Source: a virus. Taken from it: a stretch of DNA of 36,661 bases. The stretch spans positions 1-36,661 of the IMG/VR virus record IMGVR_UViG_3300007539_000064; one strand, given 5' to 3'. The notes below the pieces were generated by a model. The model did not search any database and was not told the origin of the DNA. It saw nothing but the letters and a program-made list of their open reading frames with translations. Both the position numbers and the translations under genes were made by a program. This document shows positions 7,903-15,608 of the stretch, in pieces (position 1 is the first letter of the stretch; every line of letters begins with the position of its first letter).

Positions 7903-8591
7903 TTCATACCTATCCGCATAAATCTTGTATATTTTGTCAAGGATAATTCTCCTTCATAAAAAACATGCATAGGTGTTTGTTCAGCAAATGTTTGTAAATT
8001 AGCAACACAATTTATATGCTGTTCGTGTTCGTAATAGTTATTATTTTGCAATGCAACTATTGTGCCTGATGGAATATTATCATACCACTGCTTAAAATCT
8101 TCTATATGTTCACAACTTGTATTGATAATTGTATTAGGCATTTCAGTTAATTCTAAACTTGTGCCGTCGGCCCTAAAGGTTTCATGTGTAGTAGGATAAG
8201 TCATTTTTCTAATATCTAATGTGCTTGCTTTAAATTGCCAACCATCCATTACATAAGGTCGATTAATATTATCAGCAACATCTGCACAACTTGGATCTAT
8301 ATCAAAGCTTCTAATCTTTTCAAACTTATTAGGAATGTGTTCAAACATCATACCTGCAAGAGTACCAAACCAACCTGCACATATAAAAACTATACCCATA
8401 TCATTAGGTAAGTTTTCAACCATCCATTTTTTACTTTTCAATTGTCCTAAACTATAGGCATCTACCATTGCATATTCAACTTCAGGAAATTTATGCAAAG
8501 TTCTTTTAAGTTGAGATACAGTTACGTTTTCAGGGTATAAAAATTCTAAACCGTTTAGAAATTGAATTACACTACTGCTAAATTGTTGCAT
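7899..8591 (-). CDS. Rossmann-fold methyltransferase-like protein (230 aa)
   Basis: Probably a class I methyltransferase fold. Seen: MGIVFICAGWFGTLAGMM (~residues 65-82) in the position of the glycine-rich SAM loop, IRSFDIDPSCADVADNIN with the acidic residues expected after strand 2, NTIINTSCEHIEDF in the position of motif IV, and IPSGTIVALQNNNYYEHEQH. The SAM loop is less glycine-rich than usual, so catalytic activity is uncertain. The gene follows gp13 by 25 nt, has its own late motif 3 nt before the ATG with no Shine-Dalgarno site, and is coupled to the 160-aa methyltransferase downstream. Late expression suggests action during virion assembly or on released progeny. Confidence 0.65.
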   Translation of the reverse strand: MQQFSSSVIQFLNGLEFLYPENVTVSQLKRTLHKFPEVEYAMVDAYSLGQLKSKKWMVENLPNDMGIVFICAGWFGTLAGMMFEHIPNKFEKIRSFDIDPSCADVADNINRPYVMDGWQFKASTLDIRKMTYPTTHETFRADGTSLELTEMPNTIINTSCEHIEDFKQWYDNIPSGTIVALQNNNYYEHEQHINCVANLQTFAEQTPMHVFYEGELSLTKYTRFMRIGMK

Positions 8592-8594
8592 AGT

Positions 8595-8603
8595 GTATTT
8601 ATA
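8595..8603 (-). promoter_or_regulatory. Late promoter motif TATAAATAC, leaderless arrangement
   Basis: Exact T4 late consensus TATAAATA plus C, followed by ACT and the ATG at 8591. The spacing is the same as before the 403-aa gene. The 25-nt gap after gp13 holds no Shine-Dalgarno site. Confidence 0.7.
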
Positions 8604-8616
8604 TTAAATGCGTAGT

Positions 8617-9378
8617 TTATCCTATAACAAAACTATAACCTGTGCCGCCTGCAACAGCCAATGCTGCTTCTGCATCAAGTTTTTCCATTTCTGCTTGTGC
8701 TTCTGCTTTTAAACTTGCACCGTTTAAACTTGTGCCGCCTTGTGGCCCGGCAATAGTTGCAAACTTTTCACGTGCTTCGCCTAACATATACTTACATGCT
8801 GCTAATGTGTAATCTTTAATCCATTGTTTTGAAAGATAGTCTTCCAACAGTTGCGAGTCAGGGCGAAAATTATAACACCATAACAAAATTTCTTCATCTG
8901 CTCTCGGGCGTTGTAGTATTGTTAATTTTTTTGTAGGACTGTTCCATGTAAACTCAATAAAAGAACCAAACATTCTACCTACTAATTCTTGGTAACTTGC
9001 AAACATATAATAAGTTGCAAGTCCACCTACAGCAGAACTTGCTAACAAATATGTGTTAGTGTATGCAAGATTAAACGGTTCGAATATTGTTCCTCCGTCG
9101 CCTCCGGCAGATCTACTACCTACACTTCTTCTAAAACACTGTCTTACTTCCTGTATTTCATTTGGAAGAATATAATCGTTTTGATCTTCGACTAAAGTTA
9201 ATGTAACATAACTTTCTTCTACACTATGATCAACACGTTGTCTATATCTACTAAGTGCCTTAGTTAATGCAGTTTCATAATGTATTGGATCAAGTTCAAC
9301 ATCGACCATACCACCGCCTAAAAAGGCCTTTACATAGTCGAAAACTTCCTGTTTTTGTTCAATGTAGTTTGCTGCCAT
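8617..9378 (-). CDS. gp13: Neck protein gp13
   Basis: Head-completion/neck protein that with gp14 closes the filled head and makes the tail-joining site. The sequence from MAANYIEQKQEVFDYVKAFL contains GGGMVDVELDPIHYETAL, YRQRVDHSVEESYVTLTL, DYILPNEIQEVRQCFRR, YQELVGRMFGSFIEFTW, LLWCYNFRPDSQLLEDYLSK and a C-terminal GPQGGTSLNGASLKAEAQAE, as in marine T4-like gp13. It is 253 aa (T4: 309). An upstream ATG at 9471 exists, but those 31 residues would overlap gp14 and both promoters; the ATG at 9378 has GGAG 10 nt upstream and a late motif at 9395. gp14 diverges from it, unlike T4 where the two are co-oriented. Confidence 0.88.
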   Translation of the reverse strand: MAANYIEQKQEVFDYVKAFLGGGMVDVELDPIHYETALTKALSRYRQRVDHSVEESYVTLTLVEDQNDYILPNEIQEVRQCFRRSVGSRSAGGDGGTIFEPFNLAYTNTYLLASSAVGGLATYYMFASYQELVGRMFGSFIEFTWNSPTKKLTILQRPRADEEILLWCYNFRPDSQLLEDYLSKQWIKDYTLAACKYMLGEAREKFATIAGPQGGTSLNGASLKAEAQAEMEKLDAEAALAVAGGTGYSFVIG

Positions 9379-9394
9379 AAAAGTTCTCCGTATT

Positions 9395-9403
9395 GTATTT
9401 ATT
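9395..9403 (-). promoter_or_regulatory. Late promoter motif for gp13
   Basis: Minus strand AATAAATAC, 16 nt before the gp13 ATG. The predicted start near 9390 leaves a 12-nt leader beginning at CGGAGAA. Confidence 0.65.
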
Positions 9404-9409
9404 CGTTGC

Positions 9410-9418
9410 GATAAATAT
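9410..9418 (+). promoter_or_regulatory. Late promoter motif for gp14, leaderless arrangement
   Basis: GATAAATAT, then ATGT, then the gp14 ATG at 9423. With a 6-nt T4-type offset from the eighth base, +1 falls on the A of the ATG. It is only 6 bp from the opposite-facing gp13 promoter, making a compact divergent pair. Confidence 0.6.
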
Positions 9419-9422
9419 ATGT

Positions 9423-10577
9423 ATGCCACGCTTAAGCTTATATAGACCAAATAAAACAAATGATTATACATTTTTAGATGATGTAATTAGAGAACAATTT
9501 TACATCGGCGGCACCGACGTGAATGTACACAAGTACTTAGGGCCAAGAAATCCTACAGAAGAAGAAGCAACAGCAGAACAGCCGCGGTATGACGCAGTTA
9601 AAGAGACTAACATTCAAGACATGTTGTTCTTAGAAAATAGAGATAGAAAATATGATCAAGATATCTACACAATACGTGGCATTTATAATGTTATAGATAA
9701 CGATTTTAATTTAAGTCAGTTTGGTTTGTTTTTAAGCAACGACACGTTGTTTATGACAATTCATATAAATGAAAGTGTAAAAACTCTTGGTAGAAAAATT
9801 ATGGCGGGTGATGTATTTGAATTACCTCACCTAAAAGACGAGTATGCTGCAAATGACTACAGTGTTGCACTAAAACGTTTTTATGTAGTTGATGAAATTA
9901 CTCGTGCAGCAGAAGGTTTTTCACAGACTTGGTATCCTCATTTATATAGAGTTAAACTAAAACAAATATTCGATTCACAAGAGTTTAAAGACATACTTGA
10001 TCTACCTGCAGGTGATGAAGCAGGAAACACACTACGTGATGTACTGAGCACATTTGAAACTGAAATGAATATCAATAATGCTATTGTACAACAAGCAGAA
10101 GCAAATGCAAAAGCCGCAGGATATGAAACAAGTCACTTTTTTACAGTAGCAGTAGACGATAATGGTGTACCTACATTAAGGACAGCAGATACAACAGAAA
10201 TAGATGCAAGCGGCGGCGAACTTGCAGACTCTATCTTAGACACTCCTATACGTGAAGGTTATGATGGTTATCTAATAGGAGATGGACTTGCACCAAATGG
10301 TTCACCGTTTGGCAGTGGGTTATCATTTCCTGATGCAAGTGCATCTGGAGATTATTTTTTAAGAACGGACTTTTTTCCAAACAGACTATTTAGATATGAT
10401 GGGAGAAGATGGGTGAAGGTTGAAGATAACGTAAGACAAACACTAACTAATACATCAACAAGAGCGCATCAAAAAGGTACGTTCATTAATAACACAAACA
10501 CAAGTACTATTGGCGGTGAAATTGTTCAAGAAAGACAATCACTATCAAAAGCATTGAAGATAAAGACGGATAACTGA
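9423..10577 (+). CDS. gp14: Neck protein gp14
   Basis: Neck/head-completion protein acting with gp13. It begins MPRLSLYRPNKTNDYTFLDD and includes EQFYIGGTDVNVHKYLGPRN, NIQDMLFLENRDRKYDQDIY, NDFNLSQFGLFLSNDTLFMT, LGRKIMAGDVFELPHLKDEY and AALKRFYVV-like ALKRFYVVDEITRAAEGFSQ, all strong gp14 features. It is 384 aa (T4: 256); the extra C-terminal third carries GDYFLRTDFFPNRLFRYDGR ending in RW (~305-330), a motif shared with fibres and gp18 here. The frame is open from 9393, but the N-terminus that matches the family is at 9423. No Shine-Dalgarno site precedes it. Its TGA overlaps the gp15 ATG (TGATG), so gp15 is translationally coupled. Confidence 0.92.
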   Translation: MPRLSLYRPNKTNDYTFLDDVIREQFYIGGTDVNVHKYLGPRNPTEEEATAEQPRYDAVKETNIQDMLFLENRDRKYDQDIYTIRGIYNVIDNDFNLSQFGLFLSNDTLFMTIHINESVKTLGRKIMAGDVFELPHLKDEYAANDYSVALKRFYVVDEITRAAEGFSQTWYPHLYRVKLKQIFDSQEFKDILDLPAGDEAGNTLRDVLSTFETEMNINNAIVQQAEANAKAAGYETSHFFTVAVDDNGVPTLRTADTTEIDASGGELADSILDTPIREGYDGYLIGDGLAPNGSPFGSGLSFPDASASGDYFLRTDFFPNRLFRYDGRRWVKVEDNVRQTLTNTSTRAHQKGTFINNTNTSTIGGEIVQERQSLSKALKIKTDN

Positions 10578-12061
10578 TGCAGTTTTTTTATGACGGACAA
10601 ATACGTAGATATCTAACACAGATTATACGCTTACTGAGTAATTTTAGTTACCAAGACGGTGATGGTCAATTGCGTCAAATACCTGTGACATACGGTGATT
10701 TAACAAGACAAGTTGCAAGTATTATACGTGACAACAGCGAAAATAAAATTCCTAGTGCGCCACGGATGGCAGTTTATATTACAGGGATTGAATTAGATAG
10801 GCAAAGATTAAGCGATGCAAGTTATGTTAACAAAGTTAATATTAGAGAACGTGCATACGATTCACAAGGAAAAGAATACTTAAACGAACAAGGCAAAAAC
10901 TATACAGTTGAGAGACTACATCCTGCTCCGTATACATTGAGTATAAATGCTGACATATGGGCAACTAACACAGAAATGAAGTTGCAAATTATGGAGCAAA
11001 TTTTAACACTGTTTAATCCTAGTTTAGAAATTCAAACAACAGACAATTTTATTGACTGGACAAGTTTAAGTGTAGTCAACTTAGAATTAGTAAATTTTAG
11101 TAATAGAAATGTGCCAGTAGGCGTTGATAGTGAAATAGATATTGCAACTTTAGGATTTTCTACTCCTATCTATCTAAGTGCGCCTGCTAAAGTTAAACGA
11201 CTAGGCGTAATTACAAATATCATTGCAAACATCTTTAACGAAGAAAGTGGTGACATTGACCTAGGTAATAGCGAAGCACAATTAGGTGCATATAAAGATG
11301 CACTGCATCCTATAGAACAAACTACACAATCGACAGATTCTTCGGGTGAAGTTGATATTGAGACACAAAGAAAAGTAGATCCATTATTGAATGAGAGAGT
11401 AACACAAAGCACGACATTTAGAGATTATGGGTTGTATATTGAAGGTACACAAGCACGTATTGTTTATAATCGTGAAGTAGGAACAACTAACTGGAGAGTA
11501 TTACTAGAAGCATATCCAGGAACGTACACAGCAGGTTTAAGTCAAATTAGGATGCGAACTGAAGGATCTGATAACTTTATTGTTGGTACATTTGCTTTAA
11601 ATCCGCTTGATGAAAGAATTATTAGTGTTACATGGGATTCTGATACATTACCTAGCAATGATGTAATCACAGGACCTGCTAGAAATCCTGCAAGTTATAC
11701 AAGCATAGATTATGTAATAGAGCCTTCAAAATGGAATCCAACTTCATATAAAACACCAGGATTAAGAGTGTTAATAGTAAGTGATATTAATCCAAGCGAT
11801 CAAGTAGGTAAAGCAGGATATGATGGTCCCGATGCATGGAAAAATACAGACACAAGTGATCCTGTTGCAGAAGCAAACGATATTATTGAATGGACTGGTA
11901 CAGCATGGCAAGTTGTGTTTGACGCTAGTGCAACAACTGATATAACACATATTAAGAATCTTAATACTGGTATACAGTATAAATGGACAGGTACTGATTG
12001 GATTAAGAGTTGGGAAGGTGAGTATTCAGGAGGTAACTGGATGCTATTCTTAGACGGCTAA
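10577..12061 (+). CDS. gp15: Tail sheath stabiliser/completion protein gp15, extended
   Basis: Terminator of the tail that caps tube and sheath and joins the tail to the neck. The N-terminal ~215 residues follow T4 gp15: FFYDGQIRRYLTQIIRLLSN, QLRQIPVTYGDLTRQVA, the strand MAVYITGIELDRQRL, then VERLHPAPYTLSINADIWAT, MKLQIMEQILTLFNPSLEIQ, and SEIDIATLGFSTPIYLSAP. T4 gp15 is 272 aa; here the protein has 494 aa, with a C-terminal extension rich in Trp and Asp containing EWTGTAWQVV (~437) and KWTGTDWIKSWEG (~468), the same NG/TG-x-W style as in the fibres. It begins on the last base of the gp14 stop. A Nudix gene follows after 8 nt. Confidence 0.9.
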   Translation: MQFFYDGQIRRYLTQIIRLLSNFSYQDGDGQLRQIPVTYGDLTRQVASIIRDNSENKIPSAPRMAVYITGIELDRQRLSDASYVNKVNIRERAYDSQGKEYLNEQGKNYTVERLHPAPYTLSINADIWATNTEMKLQIMEQILTLFNPSLEIQTTDNFIDWTSLSVVNLELVNFSNRNVPVGVDSEIDIATLGFSTPIYLSAPAKVKRLGVITNIIANIFNEESGDIDLGNSEAQLGAYKDALHPIEQTTQSTDSSGEVDIETQRKVDPLLNERVTQSTTFRDYGLYIEGTQARIVYNREVGTTNWRVLLEAYPGTYTAGLSQIRMRTEGSDNFIVGTFALNPLDERIISVTWDSDTLPSNDVITGPARNPASYTSIDYVIEPSKWNPTSYKTPGLRVLIVSDINPSDQVGKAGYDGPDAWKNTDTSDPVAEANDIIEWTGTAWQVVFDASATTDITHIKNLNTGIQYKWTGTDWIKSWEGEYSGGNWMLFLDG

Positions 12062-12069
12062 TTATTTTT

Positions 12070-12501
12070 ATGAAAAAGATAATATGTAGTGGTGCATTGT
12101 TTTATACCCTCTCGACTAAAAGATTTCTTACCTTACACAGAACAGCAAAGAAAAATTCAGTATGGGGATTAGTAGGAGGTACTAATGAAGAAAATGAGAC
12201 TGCTTGGGAAGCACTTAAAAGAGAAATCAAAGAAGAAATAGGATTTCTTCCTGAAATAAAAAAAACTATTCCTTTAGAAACTTTTGTTAGTAACGATGAA
12301 CATTTTCACTTTCATACATATCTTTGTGTAGTTCAAGATGAATTTTTGCCTATTTTAAATGTAGAACACGATGGATATGCATGGGTAGAATTTGGAAAAT
12401 GGCCTAAGCCTTTACATCAAGGCTTAGCCAATACTTTGCGTAGTAAAACTAATCAAAACAAATTACAAACTGTGTTTGAATTAATTAATCTTATCTCTTG
12501 A
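12070..12501 (+). CDS. Nudix hydrolase (143 aa)
   Basis: Predicted hydrolase of nucleoside diphosphates linked to another moiety. The Nudix box is complete: GTNEENETAWEALKREIKEE followed by IGF (residues ~38-60) matches Gx5Ex7REUxEExGU, with all catalytic glutamates present. The fold surround is normal: ALFYTLSTKRFLTLHRT before it and HTYLCVVQDEF after it. Length is typical of a single-domain enzyme. It follows gp15 by 8 nt without a clear Shine-Dalgarno site, so expression may be low or coupled. The last 21 nt overlap the 3' end of the convergent 842-aa gene. Substrate is not deducible; capped RNA, nucleotide sugars or dinucleotide signals are all known Nudix substrates. Confidence 0.88.
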   Translation: MKKIICSGALFYTLSTKRFLTLHRTAKKNSVWGLVGGTNEENETAWEALKREIKEEIGFLPEIKKTIPLETFVSNDEHFHFHTYLCVVQDEFLPILNVEHDGYAWVEFGKWPKPLHQGLANTLRSKTNQNKLQTVFELINLIS

Positions 12502-15009
12502 TACATTTTTTGGTAATAGAAAAATACCATTATGATATTGCTTACCTTCGACTTCGTGTATGAATGAATGAGAAGTACTTCTATCATATTCATTATCGTG
12601 TGTAAAGTAAATATCAAAGTTAAAATTACTTGTATCAACGTTTGACGAAATAGCCCAAAACATTTCTGTTGTAGATTCATCTAGTGCTTTAAGATAGTCT
12701 TCATAGGTATCAATAATAAATCTATCATATTCTACAGGCCCACTTGCAACAGTATTCCATTCTTTTCTAGTAACAAGATGTCTATGTTCAATTTCTTTTT
12801 TACTTACAGGTTTGTTTTTGCTCATTAAGAACACACCGTTATAGTATTCTTTATTTCCTACTTTGTGTACAAAAACATGATTTTCATTTCTTTCGTATTC
12901 AAATTCATTGTCTCTGTTATCAAAGAATAAATCAAACTTAAAGTTAGGATCAATTTCAACATTTCTACTTTTAATCCAAAACATTTCTGTTGTAGATTTG
13001 CTTAGTGCTTCCAAGTATTCATCATAATTATCTACGTCAAAAATGTCGTAAAGAACAGGTCCACTTATTACTCGTTCATACTCTTTTCTTTCAACAATAT
13101 GTTTGTAATCAATTTCTTTTTTAGTTACAGGCTTATGTTTTGAAAACAAATATAGTCCGTCATAAGTTAGTTTATCATTTACTTTATGTAAAAACGCATG
13201 ATTCGTCTTTCTATCAAACGTATTGTCATGTGTAAAATACAAATCAAAAATTGATTCATCAATAACTGATAAATTTTGTAACTTACCCCAAAACATTTCT
13301 GTTTTAGATTTTTGCATTGCATCTAAGTAATCATCGTACGATGTTATATCAAATACATCATATCTAGTTTTTGTACTTGCAACTTCATTCCATTCTTTAC
13401 GGTTTACTGGATGTCTAAATTCTATTTCTTTTTTAGAAAGCTTTGAGTACTTGCTACATAAAAATACACCACTATAAAGTTTTTCACCATCAACATCATG
13501 TAAAAACGCATGATTAATTTTTCTATCAAACATATTGTCGTGTGTAAAATACTTGTCGAATTTAAAGTTTTTCTTTATTTTTATATTTCTACTTAATGCC
13601 CAAAACATCTCTGTTTTGCTTTGCTCTAGCGCATTTAGATATTCACCATAAGTGTCAATATAAAATTTTTCATACTTGACTCCTGTTGATCCAATAACTT
13701 TCCATTCTTTTCTTTCAATGATGTGTCTGTGTTCAACTTCTTTTTTGTTAAGAGGTTTTTTTGTTGAACAAAGGAACAAGCCGTTGTATAATTGCCTTCC
13801 ATCAGCATCGTGTACAAAAGCATGATTTGTTTGTCTGTCGTATTCGTTTTCAAAGTCAAAATATATCTCTGGTATATCGCTGCTGATGTTTTTACTGTCC
13901 ATCCAAAACATTTCTGTTTTGGAATTATTCAGTGCATATTCATATTCTTCATACGAATCAACATAGAATCTATCATAAGTTACAGGTCCTGTTGCTACAA
14001 TATCATGTTCAATGCGTTCTACAGGAAATCTATAAGTAACTTCTTTTTCTGAGAGTACTTTGTTTTTAGAACACAAAAATAATCCATTGTACTTGTTATT
14101 GCTATGCAAAAATGCATGTGTTTTGTTTTTAAGATCTTTTTCATGGTGTGAAATATAAAAGTCAAGATCAATATTAACTTTTATATTTTTACTGCTCATC
14201 CAAAACATTTCTGTTGTAGATGATTCAAGTGCAGTTTTGTATTCGTCATAATTATCAATTTCAAAAAAGTCATATGGCTTAGGTGTACTTGCAATCATAC
14301 GGACTTCTTTTTTGTTAATTAAAAATCTATAGTCAATTTCTCTATTTGAGGGATTATAGAATTTGTTACACAAAAATATGCCGTCAAATTGATTTCTTTT
14401 TCCATTTCCAAACACATGATTATATTTGTAACTCCATTCGTCTGGTTCAAAAGAAAAGTCGAAGTTTTCTGATACTGTAACATCATTTGGTATTAACCAA
14501 AACATATCAGTCGAAGTTAGTTCTTGTGCTTGACTATAAGTGTCAACAATTTGTATATTATATTTTTCTTTTAATTTTTTATATTCGCTATCTTTACGGC
14601 TACCTAAGAAGAATATATCAAATTTTTCTTTACCGTAATATGGATCATATACACCACAAATATTGTTGTGAGTATATTTCTTTTTTGCATTAAACTTTGT
14701 TGGAACTAGTTGTACTTTATTCCAACTTTTAGGATGTCTACTCTTTTTTCTTACATACGGAAACAAGTGAATGCCGTTACTTTGTTCAGCGCTTGGCCTA
14801 AAATGCCAAGGAAATGTATTTAATACTTTAATTGATTTGTCAACAAGCCAAACATAATCAGCAACTTCTGCATAATCTCTTACTTGTTCATAATCTTCTA
14901 CATCGTCTGTGTGTAGTATTGGATAACATTGAAAAATGTGATTTTTTAGGACATCTTGTCCGTTATAAATGTTTTTACTAAATCTCTCAAATCTACTAAC
15001 TGAATTCAT
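12481..15009 (-). CDS. 842-aa tandem-repeat protein of unknown function
   Basis: I do not recognise a named family. After an N-terminal region of about 150 residues come seven units of 99-107 aa. The consensus per unit is YDxFxIDxYxEYLxALxxSxTEMFWxxSxNI, then FxFDxYFTHDNxxDRxxNHAFLH, YNGxFLxSKxKP, and KKEIxxRHxxxRKEWxxVAS. The invariant Trp of EMFW falls at 171, 270, 369, 470, 574, 678 and 785; a degenerate earlier copy (ADYVWLVDKSI, W54) is likely. From memory, the TDMFWxxDxD-like block recalls glycosyltransferase-like proteins of marine myophages, with the acidic metal site replaced by S-x-N, so the copies may be binding rather than catalytic; that is a hypothesis. The start overlaps the glycosyltransferase gene by 14 nt. 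Confidence 0.8.
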   Translation of the reverse strand: MNSVSRFERFSKNIYNGQDVLKNHIFQCYPILHTDDVEDYEQVRDYAEVADYVWLVDKSIKVLNTFPWHFRPSAEQSNGIHLFPYVRKKSRHPKSWNKVQLVPTKFNAKKKYTHNNICGVYDPYYGKEKFDIFFLGSRKDSEYKKLKEKYNIQIVDTYSQAQELTSTDMFWLIPNDVTVSENFDFSFEPDEWSYKYNHVFGNGKRNQFDGIFLCNKFYNPSNREIDYRFLINKKEVRMIASTPKPYDFFEIDNYDEYKTALESSTTEMFWMSSKNIKVNIDLDFYISHHEKDLKNKTHAFLHSNNKYNGLFLCSKNKVLSEKEVTYRFPVERIEHDIVATGPVTYDRFYVDSYEEYEYALNNSKTEMFWMDSKNISSDIPEIYFDFENEYDRQTNHAFVHDADGRQLYNGLFLCSTKKPLNKKEVEHRHIIERKEWKVIGSTGVKYEKFYIDTYGEYLNALEQSKTEMFWALSRNIKIKKNFKFDKYFTHDNMFDRKINHAFLHDVDGEKLYSGVFLCSKYSKLSKKEIEFRHPVNRKEWNEVASTKTRYDVFDITSYDDYLDAMQKSKTEMFWGKLQNLSVIDESIFDLYFTHDNTFDRKTNHAFLHKVNDKLTYDGLYLFSKHKPVTKKEIDYKHIVERKEYERVISGPVLYDIFDVDNYDEYLEALSKSTTEMFWIKSRNVEIDPNFKFDLFFDNRDNEFEYERNENHVFVHKVGNKEYYNGVFLMSKNKPVSKKEIEHRHLVTRKEWNTVASGPVEYDRFIIDTYEDYLKALDESTTEMFWAISSNVDTSNFNFDIYFTHDNEYDRSTSHSFIHEVEGKQYHNGIFLLPKNVSRDKIN
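12484..14550 (-). repeat. Seven in-frame ~300-bp coding repeats
   Basis: Coding repeats of the 842-aa protein. Period grows from 297 to 321 bp towards the 3' end. Copies are diverged at DNA level but recognisable by recurring blocks such as ccaaaacatttctgtt (for example 13901-13916, 14201-14216). Each ends with a Lys/Glu/Arg-rich linker. Confidence 0.8.
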
Positions 15010-15607
15010 TTGTTTCTCTTAACATATATGCCTTAGTGCCGAAGTGTGCAACCTTTTCACTTATATCAGCATCTACATATATTTTATAACCATTATCTCT
15101 GACTAACTTACAAAAGTGAATATCTTCACCGCTAAGGTCGTGTGTGTCCTCGTTCCATGTATAGTTAAACCAAGGTGCATCTAATACACGATACACATCT
15201 CTATCAACTAACATACATCCAAGACCTACTGCAAAAACTTCGTGTAAACCTTTTGACTCTGTTAGTCTACTATCTAAGTTGTATTGATCAGTAAACGCAA
15301 CACTACGTTGCGGTTTGACTCGTGTGCTGTAGGTTGCAGCAACAATATCTTTTTTATGTTTAAGGAACACATCGACAACATTTGATGGTATGTGCATATC
15401 GCTATCTAACCAAAGTATGTGGGATGCCCCTTTGGCAAAGGCATCCCAAACTAGCGAGTTTCTTTGGTTGGCAATCACACTGCCAAGATTGAATAGAACA
15501 TCAAATTCTATTCCGTCTCGTTGCAGACGTGCTGTGAGATTTGCTAAACATAAAGCAAATCCTGTGTGAACTGTATCCCGTGCTGGAATACAAATCGCGA
15601 TTCTCAT
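14996..15607 (-). CDS. GT-A type glycosyltransferase (203 aa)
   Basis: Predicted transferase of a sugar from a nucleotide donor. It starts MRIAICIPARDTVHTGFALC, has NQRNSLVWDAFAKGASHILW and the metal-binding DxD in WLDSDMHIP (Asp68 and Asp70). A later VGLGCMLVDRDVYRVL and SGEDIHFCKLVRDNGYKIYV correspond to the acceptor side and the ED motif of GT2-like enzymes. Length is short but complete for a single GT-A domain; no membrane segment is seen. It begins 1 nt after the stop of the 132-aa gene and overlaps the 842-aa repeat gene, so the three are one operon. It could modify fibres or capsid, or the host surface; acceptor unknown. Confidence 0.85.
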   Translation of the reverse strand: MRIAICIPARDTVHTGFALCLANLTARLQRDGIEFDVLFNLGSVIANQRNSLVWDAFAKGASHILWLDSDMHIPSNVVDVFLKHKKDIVAATYSTRVKPQRSVAFTDQYNLDSRLTESKGLHEVFAVGLGCMLVDRDVYRVLDAPWFNYTWNEDTHDLSGEDIHFCKLVRDNGYKIYVDADISEKVAHFGTKAYMLRETNEFS

Positions 15608-15608
15608 C

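Noticed and set aside
9379-9471. Upstream ATG at 9471 adding 31 residues to gp13
   Set aside because: The extension is Tyr/Leu-rich, overlaps gp14 and both late promoters, and lacks a ribosome site; the family start MAANY at 9378 has GGAG.
13635-13859. 74-aa frame inside the 842-aa repeat gene
   Set aside because: Alternate-frame shadow of the repeats with no ribosome site and no independent pattern.
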